Shown here one piece after another: positions 5,320 through 6,924 of a stretch of DNA of 6,924 nt. Under the pieces are notes generated by a model. The model saw nothing but the letters and a program-made list of their open reading frames with translations, was not told the origin of the DNA and did no database searches. A program made the translations under genes and the position numbers. The stretch is from Methanospirillum hungatei (lineage in GTDB: Archaea > Halobacteriota > Methanomicrobia > Methanomicrobiales > Methanospirillaceae): assembly GCA_003251955.1 (NCBI GenBank), contig QKDV01000147.1, forward strand, positions 1 through 6,924. Reading direction: 5' to 3'. Position 1 is the first letter of the stretch. Every line of letters begins with the position of its first letter.

Positions 5320-6924
5320 CTATCGAATTTTTGTGCCTGGTTCAACAGGCATTAGGGGTACAAGCAGAGAGGCCTCATCTCCTGCTGCAAGGATCATCCC
5401 GTTACTCTCAATGCCAAATATTTTAGCTGGCTTAAGATTCATAACAACAATCACGTCTTTTCCTACAAGTTCTTCAGGTTTGTAAAACTGGGCAATGCCA
5501 CTAACGATCTGCCTGGTTTCAGATCCGAACCCGACTTGTAACTTCAGAAGTTTTGATGATTTAGGCACAGATTCAGCGGATAATACTCTCCCGGTTTTGA
5601 GTTCTACTTTTGAAAACTCTTCAATACTTATTTGATTATCTGGTTTTGGTTCAGTAGTGAGGGCATCAATTCGTTGCCTAAATTCAGCATCCAGAATATT
5701 GATCCTCTTTTCATCCAATTTCTCAAACAGGATTGAGGGTTGTGCGAGTTGGCCGGGCATCAGGTCCACCAGTGCTTCGTCAAATCCTACCTCGGCAAGA
5801 GGAATGGTCATGCCAAGCTGCGTCCAGAGTTTCTCAGCCCGCTCTGGCATAACCGGCTCGATAAGGAGGGCAAGGGCTTTGGCTATCTGAAGGGAGTTCC
5901 GCATCACCTGAGCCATTGCAGGCAGATCGGTTTTTGCAAGTTTCCACGGCTCATTTGTCTGGACATAGGTGTTTCCATACGCAGCAAGTGCAAGGATGGA
6001 ATCAACCGCACCTTTAAAGTCATATGACTCAACCAGGCTGGAAACTGAAGTGAGGGTCTCAGCTATCCGCTCCTTTATCACCGGATCAACAGGCACGTCA
6101 GGTACTCCGCCAAACTGTTTGTGTGAGAGATGGAGTGAGCGGTACACGAAGTTCCCAAGGGTATTCACAACTTCAGAGTTCACCCGTTCAAGATACAACT
6201 TCCAGGAGAAATTCATCTCCTTGGTGTGGCTTGTGTATGTAAGGATGTAATATCTGAGATAATCACTTGGGAGACCTTTATCCAGGTAGTCATCATTGGT
6301 CCAGACAACGTATCCACGTGACTTAGAGAACTTGTGATCATCAATCTTGACCATTCCTGACGCAACTACGGCATAGGGCTTACCGTACCCTGCACCCTTG
6401 AGCATTGCCGGCCAGAAGACACAGTGATGGTAGGTGATATCCTGACCGATGAAATGGGTGATTCGTGCCTTGTCCTCACACCAGTAGTCCTTCCAGTCAG
6501 AACCGGCCTTTTCCGCCCATTCCTCGGTGAACCCAATGTACCCGATTGGAGCGTCAACCCAGACATACACCACCAGATCATCACGGCCAGGGAATTTTGT
6601 TCCCCATTCAAGGGTCCTGGTGATACACCAGTCATGAAGATCTTCGTTGACCCAGCCAAGGGCATAGTTGATGGCATTGTCAGTCCCTTTAAGTTCTTTC
6701 AGAAAATCCTTGAGGTAATCCTGAAATGAGGAGAGCCGGAAGAAGAAGTGCTCCTGCTCCCTGAACTCAGCAGCAGATCCACAGATCTTGCAGGTTGGCT
6801 TAAGGAGTTCCCCGGGTTCCAGATGCTTTCCGCATCCCTGATCACACTCATCTCCTCGTGCTGGTTTGTTGCAATGTGGGCAGATTCCTTCCAGGTACCT
6901 GTCTGGAAGGAATTTTTTACACTT
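5320..6924 (-). CDS. metG: Methionyl-tRNA synthetase, 5' end cut off (residues from the zinc domain to the C-terminus)
   Basis: MetRS attaches methionine to initiator and elongator tRNA-Met in the cytoplasm. The minus strand is open from the right edge to TAG at 5320-5322, giving 534 residues; numbering below is within this fragment. It begins in the zinc domain: KCKKFLPDRY (1-10), CPHC (15-18), CDQGC (27-31) and CKIC (45-48). Next come EHFFFRLSSF (58-67), the catalytic core VYVWVDAPIGY (119-129) and FIGQDITYHH (158-167), and KFSKS (198-202, bases 6319-6333), the archaeal form of the KMSKS loop. The anticodon-binding helical domain includes NEPWKLAK (324-331). The last 100 or so residues (about 432-534, ISIEEFSKVELKTGRVL to GTKIR) form a fused EMAP/Trbp111-type OB-fold tRNA-binding domain. 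The Rossmann-fold start with HIGH, roughly 110-130 residues by family comparison, lies beyond the window. A shorter GTG-started frame from 6573 is not a real start, because conserved sequence continues upstream. Confidence 0.97.
   Translation of the reverse strand, partial: KCKKFLPDRYLEGICPHCNKPARGDECDQGCGKHLEPGELLKPTCKICGSAAEFREQEHFFFRLSSFQDYLKDFLKELKGTDNAINYALGWVNEDLHDWCITRTLEWGTKFPGRDDLVVYVWVDAPIGYIGFTEEWAEKAGSDWKDYWCEDKARITHFIGQDITYHHCVFWPAMLKGAGYGKPYAVVASGMVKIDDHKFSKSRGYVVWTNDDYLDKGLPSDYLRYYILTYTSHTKEMNFSWKLYLERVNSEVVNTLGNFVYRSLHLSHKQFGGVPDVPVDPVIKERIAETLTSVSSLVESYDFKGAVDSILALAAYGNTYVQTNEPWKLAKTDLPAMAQVMRNSLQIAKALALLIEPVMPERAEKLWTQLGMTIPLAEVGFDEALVDLMPGQLAQPSILFEKLDEKRINILDAEFRQRIDALTTEPKPDNQISIEEFSKVELKTGRVLSAESVPKSSKLLKLQVGFGSETRQIVSGIAQFYKPEELVGKDVIVVMNLKPAKIFGIESNGMILAAGDEASLLVPLMPVEPGTKIR
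5328..5332 (+). terminator. T-run terminator after the HEAT-repeat gene
   Basis: Five T residues begin 10 bases after the HEAT gene stop (5315-5317) and lie over the last codons of metG. This is the nearest T-run for ending the plus-strand transcript and is preceded by the 5284-5303 hairpin. The short run makes the call modest. Confidence 0.35.

Noticed and set aside
6571..6573. A GTG start that would give a 417-residue MetRS.
   Set aside because: The same frame stays open to the window edge and encodes the conserved MetRS zinc domain and core upstream of this codon.

Overview
This window looks like chromosomal DNA of a methanogenic euryarchaeon, probably of the class Methanomicrobia (Methanomicrobiales-like). 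The translation genes are clearly archaeal: EF-2 with the diphthamide-type DAIHRG motif, archaeal-type uS12 and uS7, and a methionyl-tRNA synthetase with a KFSKS signature, a Cys-rich zinc domain and a fused C-terminal tRNA-binding domain. Ribosome-binding sites resemble AGGTG(A), several starts have no such site, and likely terminators are plain T-runs. The order-level placement is inferred from protein flavour, not from a search.

Layout from left to right. (1) Positions 1-383, minus strand: a QueD/6-pyruvoyltetrahydropterin synthase family gene, cut at its 3' end by the window edge. (2) 384-541: a short divergent intergenic region holding a TATA-like element for queD and a small hairpin in front of rpsL. 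(3) 542-3804, plus strand: a compact 'str'-type operon rpsL-rpsG-fusA (uS12, uS7, EF-2). rpsL and rpsG are tightly coupled, because the rpsG ribosome-binding site overlaps the rpsL stop codon. (4) 3805-3960: an AT-rich spacer with T-run terminator signals, two perfect inverted repeats and a good TATA box. (5) 3961-4818: an unrecognised exported, Thr/Gly/Ser-rich protein. (6) 4829-5317: a 162-residue HEAT-repeat protein. (7) 5320-6924, minus strand: metG, convergent with the HEAT gene and cut at its 5' end by the right edge. It lacks the N-terminal catalytic segment with the HIGH motif.

Most of the window serves protein synthesis: two small-subunit proteins at the decoding centre, the translocase, the synthetase that charges tRNA-Met, and a probable tRNA-modification enzyme (QueD, for the 7-deazaguanine/archaeosine branch). 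The two genes between fusA and metG have no evident link to translation. The window reads as ordinary core genome with a small lineage-specific insert. I found no CRISPR array, mobile element, RNA gene or defence cassette. The parts that most deserve a second look are the exported protein with its dyad-rich promoter region, and the almost abutting convergent ends of the HEAT gene and metG.
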